From Hymenobacter sp. DG25B (GTDB taxonomy: Bacteria > Bacteroidota > Bacteroidia > Cytophagales > Hymenobacteraceae): a stretch of DNA of 64,000 nt. Below are positions 43,698 to 50,199 of this stretch, in pieces (the stretch's first letter is position 1; every line of letters starts with the position of its first letter). Both the position numbers and the translations under genes were made by a program. The stretch spans positions 496,001 to 560,000 of the forward strand of contig NZ_CP010054.1 in assembly GCF_000801315.1 (NCBI RefSeq). The letters are read 5' to 3'. The notes beneath the pieces were generated by a model. That model did no database searches, was not told where the DNA came from, and saw nothing but the letters and a program-made list of their open reading frames with translations.

Positions 43698-44646
43698 AGC
43701 TGCTGTACAAAGTCACTGCAAGCGTGTCGTTCTGAACATTGGGGTCATTTAAACCATTTGGTTTGCTTTGCCACACCTTTAACTGTACAGGTTTACCCGC
43801 AGGAAAAGCATAGGTGCCAATCTTTACATCATTCGCTGACATGCCTAATGCCAGGTTTCCCGTCCAGTTATAAGCAGTTTGTACTACATTATTTACTGAC
43901 CAGCCAATAGTAGTCTTGCTCAGTGTATTCGCACCGAAGTTGGTCAGCCTTATCTGGATGGGCTGCGTGCCAGCCTTAAATGGCATAGAAGGGGCATCTA
44001 ACGCACTTATGCCTGCATCTAATGGCAGCGGCGCGTAGATGCGGATATTATCAATGGCCCAGTAGTGGGAGTTATTGCCCTCCCAGCGGAAGCGCACTTT
44101 AGCGCCCGTGGCGCCTCTTACTAATGAAGATATATTATATACTTCGCTCTGTGGGTTAGCCGTACTATCGGAATACGAAGCCACAAACTGCCAGATAAAA
44201 CCATTAAACACTTCTACCATGCCCTTGCCTCCTTTGCCACCCGCGAAAAAGTGGTCGAAGTATAGCACCGTATTCTGGCTTACCGAGGCATCGAAAAAGC
44301 GAGTTTCCAGCGTAGCGGTTTCTTTGCCACCATCCGTCGAGTAGTTCTCACTGTCGAAAATAGCGAAGCTGCCGGAGAAAGGGTAGTTGATGTTCCGCCC
44401 GCCGGGGTTATCAAAGTGCCACTTATCGGTAGCAGGCCCGGAGCCGGCACTGTTGAGCCAACCCGTAGGCGGCGTAGTGCCCGAGGCCGAGGAAAAGTCT
44501 TCGTTCAGGATATAGGTCTGAGCAAAGGCGCGGCCGGTACCTCCCAGAATGAGAAGCAGGCACAACAGCAAAGCCCGGTGCCAGGACCGGGTAGCAGTAA
44601 ATTTACCAAGAAGGAAAAAGTTACCCGCGCGTAGGGTTATTGCCAT
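42865..44646 (-). CDS. Giant protein, N-terminal ORF with signal peptide and MAM-like domain
   Basis: This 593-residue ORF has an extended signal sequence (basic start, hydrophobic core around residues 25-39, cleavage after AFAQ near 43). A jelly-roll domain follows (about 45-205): NEDFSSASGTTPPTGW and VRFRWEGNNSHYWAIDNIRI resemble MAM/concanavalin-type domains of T9SS proteins. A CARDB-like segment (IQIRLTNFGANTLSKTTIGW) and the first beta-helix unit follow. It ends at the RGVAA stop after six C (42876-42881). ATG 44646 gives the only good signal peptide in the whole gene set 34-44.6 kb. Confidence 0.8.
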   Translation of the reverse strand: MAITLRAGNFFLLGKFTATRSWHRALLLCLLLILGGTGRAFAQTYILNEDFSSASGTTPPTGWLNSAGSGPATDKWHFDNPGGRNINYPFSGSFAIFDSENYSTDGGKETATLETRFFDASVSQNTVLYFDHFFAGGKGGKGMVEVFNGFIWQFVASYSDSTANPQSEVYNISSLVRGATGAKVRFRWEGNNSHYWAIDNIRIYAPLPLDAGISALDAPSMPFKAGTQPIQIRLTNFGANTLSKTTIGWSVNNVVQTAYNWTGNLALGMSANDVKIGTYAFPAGKPVQLKVWQSKPNGLNDPNVQNDTLAVTLYSSLCGLYTIGGTNPDFQNFTEAVTALNNAGVGCGVTFRVRNGSYNEQVKLGQISGASATAPIVFESESGDSTKVALHYQETNPSNDYTLVLEGTDYITFRKLGILRSNGQSGSSAVIIRNGAHHVSFRNTQLNRVSSPGTSCDSVLTFAGNAVTGGIFLANLSTQPASRVAITGNTFTSPYSASESSIGLSYTTGALVQGNTVAPSINSGSEVTSVNVTNSSNPKINNNHLFAYGYYSTYGVIVSSTVNAEISDNTIQGGCYSSSGYSSYGIQVRGVAA

Positions 44647-44991
44647 AGGTTAATGGTAGGTGGTATTGAAGCACGTAAAATCAAGGGAAGAGGCAGAGCG
44701 CTATCCAGCGAGCTAATAGAAGAGTACTGATTACTTACTACTTACTAATGGTAAACTGGTAATCGGAGGTATAGAGCAATGACTATACAAAGCAAGTTTT
44801 TCTATAGAAGAAAACCTACTTCTAAAATGATATCCTCTTGAAATTTTTCAAACTTATTATCTAGTCCTCTATCTAGCCTCCAACTCCCTGGTAATCGACA
44901 CGGATGATGGTTTTGGAAGAGTTATTCTTAATGCTGTATGTGCTAGTAGTACTCAGGCTTAGTAACTCCAAAGGGCGTAGGTAAGCACATC
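44647..44991. other. Gene-free upstream region of the giant gene at the island's right end
   Basis: No convincing gene is seen in these 345 bases, which are AT-richer than their surroundings. They must hold the promoter of the giant gene, but I find no clear TAnnTTTG box. Confidence 0.4.
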
Positions 44992-44993
44992 TT

Positions 44994-45013
44994 GTTTAAA
45001 CCAGCGTTTAAAC
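44994..45013. promoter_or_regulatory. Two GTTTAAAC palindromes near the right island end
   Basis: The sites at 44994-45001 and 45006-45013 have the same 12-bp spacing as two of the three sites before the integrase. They lie within the 24-bp stretch 44992-45015 that repeats 15409-15432 exactly. They are probable integrase/excisionase arm sites on this side of the element. Confidence 0.55.
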
Positions 45014-45021
45014 CAAAAGCA

Positions 45022-45058
45022 AAACAGCCACCTAGAACAATGTCTAAGTGGCTGTTTA
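45022..45058 (-). terminator. Island-borne terminator of tRNA-Val
   Basis: AAACAGCCAC (45022-45031) pairs with GTGGCTGTTT (45049-45058), just past the tRNA 3' end in minus orientation. It copies in form and partly in sequence the original terminator at 15207-15244. Confidence 0.75.
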
Positions 45059-45064
45059 TCAGTG

Positions 45065-45110
45065 GTGGGAGATACTGGGTTCGAACCAGTGACCCTCTGC
45101 TTGTAAGGCA
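45065..45110 (-). repeat. attR: island-side copy of the tRNA-Val 3' half
   Basis: These 46 bp are identical to attL (15250-15295). Here they are part of a complete tRNA gene. Bases 45063-45065 supply CCA on the tRNA strand, which the left copy lacks. Confidence 0.85.
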
Positions 45111-45140
45111 GATGCTCTGAACCAGCTGAGCTAATCTCCC
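45066..45140 (-). tRNA. tRNA-Val (anticodon TAC)
   Basis: The 75-nt cloverleaf reads from 45140: acceptor GGGAGAT pairs with ATCTCCC, the D-arm is GCTC-AGCTGGTTCA-GAGC, the anticodon loop CTTACAA gives anticodon TAC, and the T-arm is ACTGG-TTCGAAC-CAGT. The discriminator is A and CCA is encoded (to 45063). It reads GUA/GUN valine codons. Its 3' half comes from the integrated island. Confidence 0.95.
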
Positions 45141-45300
45141 TTTTCCGTCCCGGTGTGTGCCGTTTGGGAGTACAAATATGGCGGGTGTTTTCGAATACAC
45201 CAAACTTTCTCCGACCTTCGGCTAGAAATTTTTTGGTATTTGCAGCGTTAGAAACCCGGTTTTAAGCAGCAAAGTATTCATATTCAGAATTGTTGAGGCG

Positions 45301-45732
45301 TTGGGAATCGTTAAAAAAACATTGCTTTTCGGGCTGATTTTTTTTGCGCTGCTGCTGAGCGGGCTGCTGGCGGCCGTGAAATTCGGCGAAAAGCACATTA
45401 TTAACCTGTTTGTGCAGGAGGCCAATCAGTACCTGACTACACCGGTACAGGTGGGGCGCATTGAGTTGTCTCTGCTCGACCAGTTTCCCCGCGTTTCCAT
45501 TACCCTGCACCACGTCACCATCCGCGGAACCCTGCCCACTGATACGGCGGCGCTGGCCCGGGTGCGCACGCTGTATTGCGCCTTCGATACCTGGGATGTG
45601 CTGTCGGGGATTACCGGATTCGGGCGCTTACGCTGGGGCAGGGGCAGGTATTGGTGCGGCGCAATGCCCAGGGCGAGGGTAACTACAACGTATTCCGAAC
45701 CGACACTACCCAGGACGCGGACCGCCCCTTGA
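45301..45732 (+). CDS. AsmA-like protein, N-terminal part (frameshifted)
   Basis: This ORF begins with TTG at 45301 and has a membrane anchor (VKKTLLFGLIFFALLLSGLLAAV, about 4-26), then VQVGRIELSLLDQFPRVSITLHHVTIRG, the usual opening of AsmA/TamB-like proteins. After TWDVLSG (about residue 103) the frame is lost; the continuation YRIRALTLGQGQVLVRRN is read in another frame. One more G in the four-G run 45606-45609 joins it to the next ORF. Confidence 0.75.
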   Translation: MGIVKKTLLFGLIFFALLLSGLLAAVKFGEKHIINLFVQEANQYLTTPVQVGRIELSLLDQFPRVSITLHHVTIRGTLPTDTAALARVRTLYCAFDTWDVLSGITGFGRLRWGRGRYWCGAMPRARVTTTYSEPTLPRTRTAP

Positions 45733-47858
45733 TTTTCGACCTGGAAAAAATAAGCCTGCAGCAGGTGAGCATAGTGTATCAGGATGAAGGCCTGCACCAG
45801 CGCTACCGTTTGCAGGCGCACGATGTACAGGCCGCCCTGGCCGTAGCCGAGCCCCTGATTCGGATTGCCGCCACGGGCACCACGCGGGTAGCGGCTATAG
45901 AGCTGGGCCCCGATGCCTATCTGCGCGACAAAGAGCTGACGCTGCATACCCAGCTGACCGTGGACCGAAAAACTAGGCTGGTAACCCTGGCGCCCTCGGT
46001 GCTGGGCATAGGCCCGGCCGCGTATCAGGTGGCGGGCACCATAGGGTATGCGGGCGCCACCCAACTGAACCTGACGGTGCAGGGCAAAAATACCAATGCG
46101 CAGTCGGTGGTGGCGCTGCTGCCGGCCCGGCTGGTGCGCCGCCTGGGCGTATACCGCAGCCAGGGCGAGCTATATTTTAACGGCGCGGTGCACGGGGAGC
46201 TGTCGGCGCGGGCCAACCCACACCTGACGTTGGCCTTCGGGTGCCGCAATGCTTCGTTTTTCCACCCCGGGTACAAGCAGCGGGTGGAGCAGGTCTTTCT
46301 CACGGGTACCTTCAGTAATGGCGCCCGCCGCAATGCGCGAACCTCCGTTCTTTCCCTGCAGGATATCCGCGGTAAGCTGCAAGGCCGGCCGTTTAGCGGC
46401 GCTTTGCATTACGCTAACTTCACAGACCCCAACATGCGCCTGCGCCTGCTGGCCGATGTGGATGTAGGCCAGGCGCTGCGCTTCTTTCCGGTGGCCGCCG
46501 TGCGCGCCGGCAGTGGGCAGGCCACCCTGCAACTGCAGTTTAAGGGCAACTTACGCGCCTTCAAAGCGCAGTCGGGGCGGGGCGGGGAGGCGGCCGGGCA
46601 GTTGCAACTGCGGAATGTAAGTCTGCAGCTGCGCGATTATCCGCAGCCGGTTTCCCGCCTTACCGGCCAGCTGCAGCTGCGCGGCAACACGGTGGCGCTG
46701 GTGGGCTGCTCCGCTATGTGGGGGCAGTCAGACTTTCAAGTGAACGGGGCCCTGCGCAACTTTCTGGAGTGGGCACTGCACCCGGGGCAGGCTTTGCTGG
46801 TAGATGCCGCCGTGGCCTCGCGGCAGCTGAATCTAAATGAGCTGCTGGCCGCATCGTCTCAACCAACTGCCGGGCCGCGAGCGGCAGCGGGTGCTTCTGC
46901 GGAGTACGCGGCTCTGGTTGTGCCAGTTTCCCTGGCTCTCAACATCCGGGCTTCGGCCCAAAACGTGGTGTTTCGGCGGCTGCGGGCCCAGAATCTGCGG
47001 GGCGTGGTTCGGCTGCAGAACCAGGTGTTTTCCTCGCCCGGGCTCAGCATTGAGGCGCTGGGCGGGCGGGCCAGCGTGCGCGGTACCGTAGATGCGCGCC
47101 GCCCCAGCCTGATTAAAGCCAGCACCGTAGCCGCGTGCAGCCGCATGCCCCTGGACAAGCTGTTTTATGTGTTTGAGGATTTCGGACAGCAGTTTATTAC
47201 GCACCAGCATTTGCGCGGCCTGCTGACGGCCTCCGGCGAATCAGACGTGTATTTTAATCAGCGCCTGGAACCCATAACCGACCGGCTGGAAGCGGAAATA
47301 AAAGCTACGGTGTACAATGGCGAGCTGCTCAACTTTGAGCCCGTGCAGAAGCTGTCCATGGTGGCCAGCCGGGAGCAGCTGCGCCATCTGCGCTTCGCGG
47401 AGCTGACCAACAACTTCTACATTCAGAGTCGCACGGTGTACCTGCCGGAAATGGAAATCCGCTCTAACGTGCGTACGGCTTCCCTGATTCGGGTAACGGG
47501 CACGCACACCTTCGATCAGCAGATGGATTATCATGTTTCCATTCCGGTGCTGCCGGGCCTGCTGCGGCGCGTTTCTATTGGGGGCGAAACCAATACGGGG
47601 CCGGCTATTCTGCTGGCCGTGCAGGGCGACGAAGACAACTTCCGGGTGAGTTTTGACCGGCGCCGGACCACGCCGCCCGCGGCCCGGCCCCCGGTAAAGC
47701 CGCGCACCACCCTGGAGGAGCTGCTGGCCGGGCGGGAACGGCCGACGACCCCCGCTGACCCGGCCGCCAGTACCGCCCCGGCCGAGCGGCCAGCAGCCGT
47801 AAAACCTCGGGAGAAAAAGCCCGTGGCCCCCGCGCCCGGCGAGTATTTCGACTTCTGA
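45576..47858 (+). CDS. AsmA-like outer-membrane biogenesis protein, main part (frameshifted 5')
   Basis: AsmA-like proteins are large periplasmic beta-groove proteins anchored in the inner membrane and linked to lipid transport and outer-membrane assembly. This ORF carries the bulk of the protein, with long beta-rich stretches such as GNYNVFRTD, GRASVRGTVDARRP and a C-terminal AsmA_2-like region (EMEIRSNVRTASLIRVTGTHTFDQQMDYHVSIPVLPGLL), then a Pro/Ala/Lys-rich tail. Joined with the N-terminal ORF (one base added at 45606-45609) it makes a protein of 852 residues spanning 45301-47858, a normal size. The real coding part of this frame starts near 45610. Confidence 0.82.
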   Translation: MRLRYLGCAVGDYRIRALTLGQGQVLVRRNAQGEGNYNVFRTDTTQDADRPLIFDLEKISLQQVSIVYQDEGLHQRYRLQAHDVQAALAVAEPLIRIAATGTTRVAAIELGPDAYLRDKELTLHTQLTVDRKTRLVTLAPSVLGIGPAAYQVAGTIGYAGATQLNLTVQGKNTNAQSVVALLPARLVRRLGVYRSQGELYFNGAVHGELSARANPHLTLAFGCRNASFFHPGYKQRVEQVFLTGTFSNGARRNARTSVLSLQDIRGKLQGRPFSGALHYANFTDPNMRLRLLADVDVGQALRFFPVAAVRAGSGQATLQLQFKGNLRAFKAQSGRGGEAAGQLQLRNVSLQLRDYPQPVSRLTGQLQLRGNTVALVGCSAMWGQSDFQVNGALRNFLEWALHPGQALLVDAAVASRQLNLNELLAASSQPTAGPRAAAGASAEYAALVVPVSLALNIRASAQNVVFRRLRAQNLRGVVRLQNQVFSSPGLSIEALGGRASVRGTVDARRPSLIKASTVAACSRMPLDKLFYVFEDFGQQFITHQHLRGLLTASGESDVYFNQRLEPITDRLEAEIKATVYNGELLNFEPVQKLSMVASREQLRHLRFAELTNNFYIQSRTVYLPEMEIRSNVRTASLIRVTGTHTFDQQMDYHVSIPVLPGLLRRVSIGGETNTGPAILLAVQGDEDNFRVSFDRRRTTPPAARPPVKPRTTLEELLAGRERPTTPADPAASTAPAERPAAVKPREKKPVAPAPGEYFDF

Positions 47859-47959
47859 CAGCACCCATAAAGATCAAAACAAACGCCAGGGTCAACATTC
47901 CAACCCGGGGGCGCGTTAAGGAGAGCTGTACTTAATTTCCACACCAAACTCTCCCTGGT

Positions 47960-48874
47960 ATGAACGATACTCAACTGCTCCAGCAGTACTCCGAAGAAGA
48001 AAAAACAGCCTATATCAGCGTTATTGCCAGCCTGGCCTCCGCCGACCGCGAAGCCTCTGCCGTAGAGCTGGAGTTTCTGCAGCAGCTGGCGCACACGGCC
48101 GGCCTGAGCGGGGGCTCTACCCAGCAGGTGCTGGCCGCCGCCAAAGACTCGACCAACGAAAGCGTAAAAGCCAACCTGGATGCCCTGCGCAACAGCGACC
48201 TGCGCTTTTCCCTGATAACGGACCTCATCAGCTTTGCCCGCACCGATGGCGCTTATGCCAACGACGAAGAAGCCATGGTCAACAAAATATCCACTTACCT
48301 GGGCATCAGCCCCCAGCAAACCCACACGCTGGAGCAGGTGGTAGACGAGGCAGCGCAGGTACCGCATGATGCCAGCGACCCAGCCAAAAAAGGCTTCCTG
48401 AATGGTATTACCGACAAGCTGGACAGCGTAGGCATTCCGAAAGGCGCTTTGCTGGGCGGCCTGCTGGGCGTAGTGGCTCCCATGGTGCTTTCCGGCATGA
48501 TGGGCGGTAACCGCAGCAACACCGGCGGCATGATGGGTGGTGGCAGCACCATGGGCGGCCTGCTGGGCGGCGCCATGGGTGGCGGTGGCGGCGGTAGCTC
48601 CATGGGCGGTCTGCTGGGCGGCTTGCTGGGCGGTGGCCTGCTCAGTGGCGTGCTGGGCGGTAACCAGCAACAGGCTGCTGATCCTTACGGCACCAATTAC
48701 CCGCAACAGGGCACGCACGTGGGTAGCGGGGGCCTGGGTTCCCTGGTTTCTATTCTCGGTGGCCTGGGCGGCCGGCCGGGCTCGGCGCCCCGCAGTGCGG
48801 GCGGTTCCGGCCTGGGTGGCCTGATGGGCGGCGGCATGGGCAGCCTGCTGGGCGGGCTGCTGGGCGGCCGCTAA
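47960..48874 (+). CDS. TerB-like protein with glycine-rich C-terminus
   Basis: In this 304-residue protein the first 150 residues are helical and acidic and resemble a TerB/DUF533-type domain: SEEEKTAYISVIASLASADREASAVELEFLQQL and LISFARTDGAYANDEEAMVNKI, with the A-D-x-x-x-x-x-E repeated pattern of the family, which may bind metal. The rest (about 160-304) is Gly/Met/Leu-rich, with repeated GGLLGG and MGGG blocks, which may form a membrane-associated or aggregation-prone region. The function is not defined. It is closed by a strong terminator. Confidence 0.65.
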   Translation: MNDTQLLQQYSEEEKTAYISVIASLASADREASAVELEFLQQLAHTAGLSGGSTQQVLAAAKDSTNESVKANLDALRNSDLRFSLITDLISFARTDGAYANDEEAMVNKISTYLGISPQQTHTLEQVVDEAAQVPHDASDPAKKGFLNGITDKLDSVGIPKGALLGGLLGVVAPMVLSGMMGGNRSNTGGMMGGGSTMGGLLGGAMGGGGGGSSMGGLLGGLLGGGLLSGVLGGNQQQAADPYGTNYPQQGTHVGSGGLGSLVSILGGLGGRPGSAPRSAGGSGLGGLMGGGMGSLLGGLLGGR

Positions 48875-48891
48875 CCCCTACGGATAAACGT

Positions 48892-48930
48892 AAAAAGCGC
48901 CGGCAGTCTCAGACTACCGGTGCTTTTTTT
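48892..48930. terminator. Bidirectional terminator
   Basis: AAAAAGCGCCGGCAGTCT pairs with AGACTACCGGTGCTTTTT with two interruptions, flanked by A and T runs. It separates the convergent TerB-like and MscS genes. Confidence 0.8.
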
Positions 48931-48941
48931 ATGCTTTGTGC

Positions 48942-50090
48942 TTAGCTCACCAGCGGCTGCTGATTGGACTGCAGACCGCGCAGCGGGTCCTGGTTGGCCA
49001 GCTGCACCAAGGTGGTATTGCTGCTCACGAAGTTGCCGCCATACTGCTCCACAATTTCCACCAGGCAGTAGTTAAGGTCTTCCTTCACGGCCAGGTATTC
49101 GTCGTAGTCCACGGTTTCTACGAAGTACTGCACGGTTACTTCCTTGGCCGTGGGCGTGAGGGCGGAAAATTTAATCTGCACCTCGGGCGTGGTGAGCTTG
49201 TGCGCCTGAATCATGCGGTGGGCCTCTTTAATAATCTGGCGCAGCTGCTCGCTGGTGGTGGTGTGGCTGAGCGCCAGTGTGAAGCTGACGCGGCGCGCCG
49301 TGCGCAGGGAAAGGTTATCCAGGGGCTTATCAATCATGGATTTGTTGGGCACCGTGACAAAGCTCTTTTCGGCGGTGCGCAGGCGGGTGCTGCGGAAGCC
49401 CACTTTCTCCACCGTGCCGGTTACGCCACCCACCGATACCAGGTCGCCCACGGCAAAGGGGCGGTCCAGGAAAATGGTGAACGAGGCAATGAGGTTTTCC
49501 AGGCTCTCTTTAGCGGCGAAGGCCACGGCCAGTCCGCCAATACCCAGCCCGCCAATCAGGGCGGTTACATTCACCCCAAATACCCGGCTCAGCATCAGTA
49601 GAAACGTGAGCGAGAGCACCAGCACTTTCAGCAGGTCTTTGGCGAAGGGAATAAGCTGGTTGTTGAGGCGGGAAGGCGTGGTTTCGGCGCGCCGCTGGAA
49701 CACCAGTACCAGAAAGTCAATCAGGCGCAGGCCAATCCAGCCAATGCCCATGAACACGGCCAGCTGAAACAGGCGAAATAAAGCTACCTGCGGCCAGGGC
49801 TCATTGCGGGTCAACTCCGAGCTACGCACCGGATAGTCCAGCACCTGAAAAGCGAAGTAGGCCGTTATCAGGAAGAGAACCACCGACAGCGGCTGAATCA
49901 GCAGGGCCTGAAACTGCTGCTCTGAAACCCCTTCCGTACGCTTGCGAATGGCCCGAAACACCAGCTTGGAGAGCAGGCGCGAAAGCAGCCGCTTAAAAAG
50001 GTAGCCAAACAGCAGAATGCCCAGGCACCATAAGTAGGCCTGCACATCATTTCCAAGAAAGCGCTGATGGAGAAAATCCTGAAAGAGCAT
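48942..50090 (-). CDS. Small-conductance mechanosensitive channel, MscS family
   Basis: The 382-residue channel opens under membrane tension to release solutes. There are four hydrophobic segments in the first 190 residues. The pore helix with the Gly/Ala pattern is VTALIGGLGIGGLAVAFAAKESLENLIASFTIFLD (about 174-208). Next come the beta domain (DRPFAVGDLVSVGGVTGTVEKVGFRSTRLRT) and the alpha/beta C-terminal domain (VPNKSMIDKPLDNLS). All MscS hallmarks are present. A palindromic repeat separates it from the upstream dehydrogenase. Confidence 0.92.
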   Translation of the reverse strand: MLFQDFLHQRFLGNDVQAYLWCLGILLFGYLFKRLLSRLLSKLVFRAIRKRTEGVSEQQFQALLIQPLSVVLFLITAYFAFQVLDYPVRSSELTRNEPWPQVALFRLFQLAVFMGIGWIGLRLIDFLVLVFQRRAETTPSRLNNQLIPFAKDLLKVLVLSLTFLLMLSRVFGVNVTALIGGLGIGGLAVAFAAKESLENLIASFTIFLDRPFAVGDLVSVGGVTGTVEKVGFRSTRLRTAEKSFVTVPNKSMIDKPLDNLSLRTARRVSFTLALSHTTTSEQLRQIIKEAHRMIQAHKLTTPEVQIKFSALTPTAKEVTVQYFVETVDYDEYLAVKEDLNYCLVEIVEQYGGNFVSSNTTLVQLANQDPLRGLQSNQQPLVS

Positions 50091-50100
50091 AAGGGCAGAA

Positions 50101-50194
50101 TAGCGCGAAGCGTCAGCCTCGCGTAGGATTGCGCCGATGACGGGTCATCAGCGCAACCGGGTTTAACGGGGCACGAAGCCGGCGCTTCGCGCTA
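50101..50194. repeat. Palindromic intergenic repeat (GCGCGAAGC family)
   Basis: The outer arms 50101-50123 and 50172-50194 pair with four mismatches. Inner arms TTGCGC/GCGCAA lie within. It shares TAGCGCGAAGC and CTTCGCGCTACTG with the element at 1712-1818 and fills the gap between the dehydrogenase and MscS genes. Confidence 0.75.
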
Positions 50195-50199
50195 CTGCT

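Larger units (their letters stand above)
34046..44646 (-). pseudogene. Giant T9SS-secreted beta-helix/PKD protein, one gene interrupted at four G/C runs
   Basis: Five ORFs in tandem on the minus strand read as one protein when one base is added at each of four places: C runs 42876-42881, 42406-42409, 40895-40900 and 38913-38918 (plus strand). The corrected length is 10,605 bases, exactly 3,535 codons (3,534 residues). Each join restores sensible sequence, for example YGIQVRG-GSSIIVKNN and ELTG-GSDLTVKNN. Layout: long signal peptide ending AFAQ; a MAM/lectin-like domain; three long units rich in N-N/N-T turns typical of right-handed beta-helices; two PKD domains; Ig-like repeats; a module shared with the 28.9-32.5 kb protein; T9SS sorting domain. 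Whether the breaks are real or sequencing errors cannot be decided here. Confidence 0.75.
15250..45110. mobile_element. Integrative element / genomic island in tRNA-Val(TAC)
   Basis: The element is bounded by a 46-bp direct repeat, 15250-15295 and 45065-45110, equal to the tRNA-Val 3' half from the anticodon loop onward. A tyrosine recombinase lies directly inside the left end, pointing inward. The right copy is part of a complete tRNA gene, so integration restored the tRNA and left a fragment at the far side. Cargo: excisionase-like and Rep-like genes, type I restriction-modification, an HTH repressor with an ADP-ribosylglycohydrolase, and an exosortase/PID-CTERM/T9SS surface-protein cluster. 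I see no relaxase or conjugation genes, so I infer an integrative, possibly mobilisable, element rather than a self-transmissible one. The surface-protein cluster could be older backbone-type DNA captured by the element. Confidence 0.8.
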
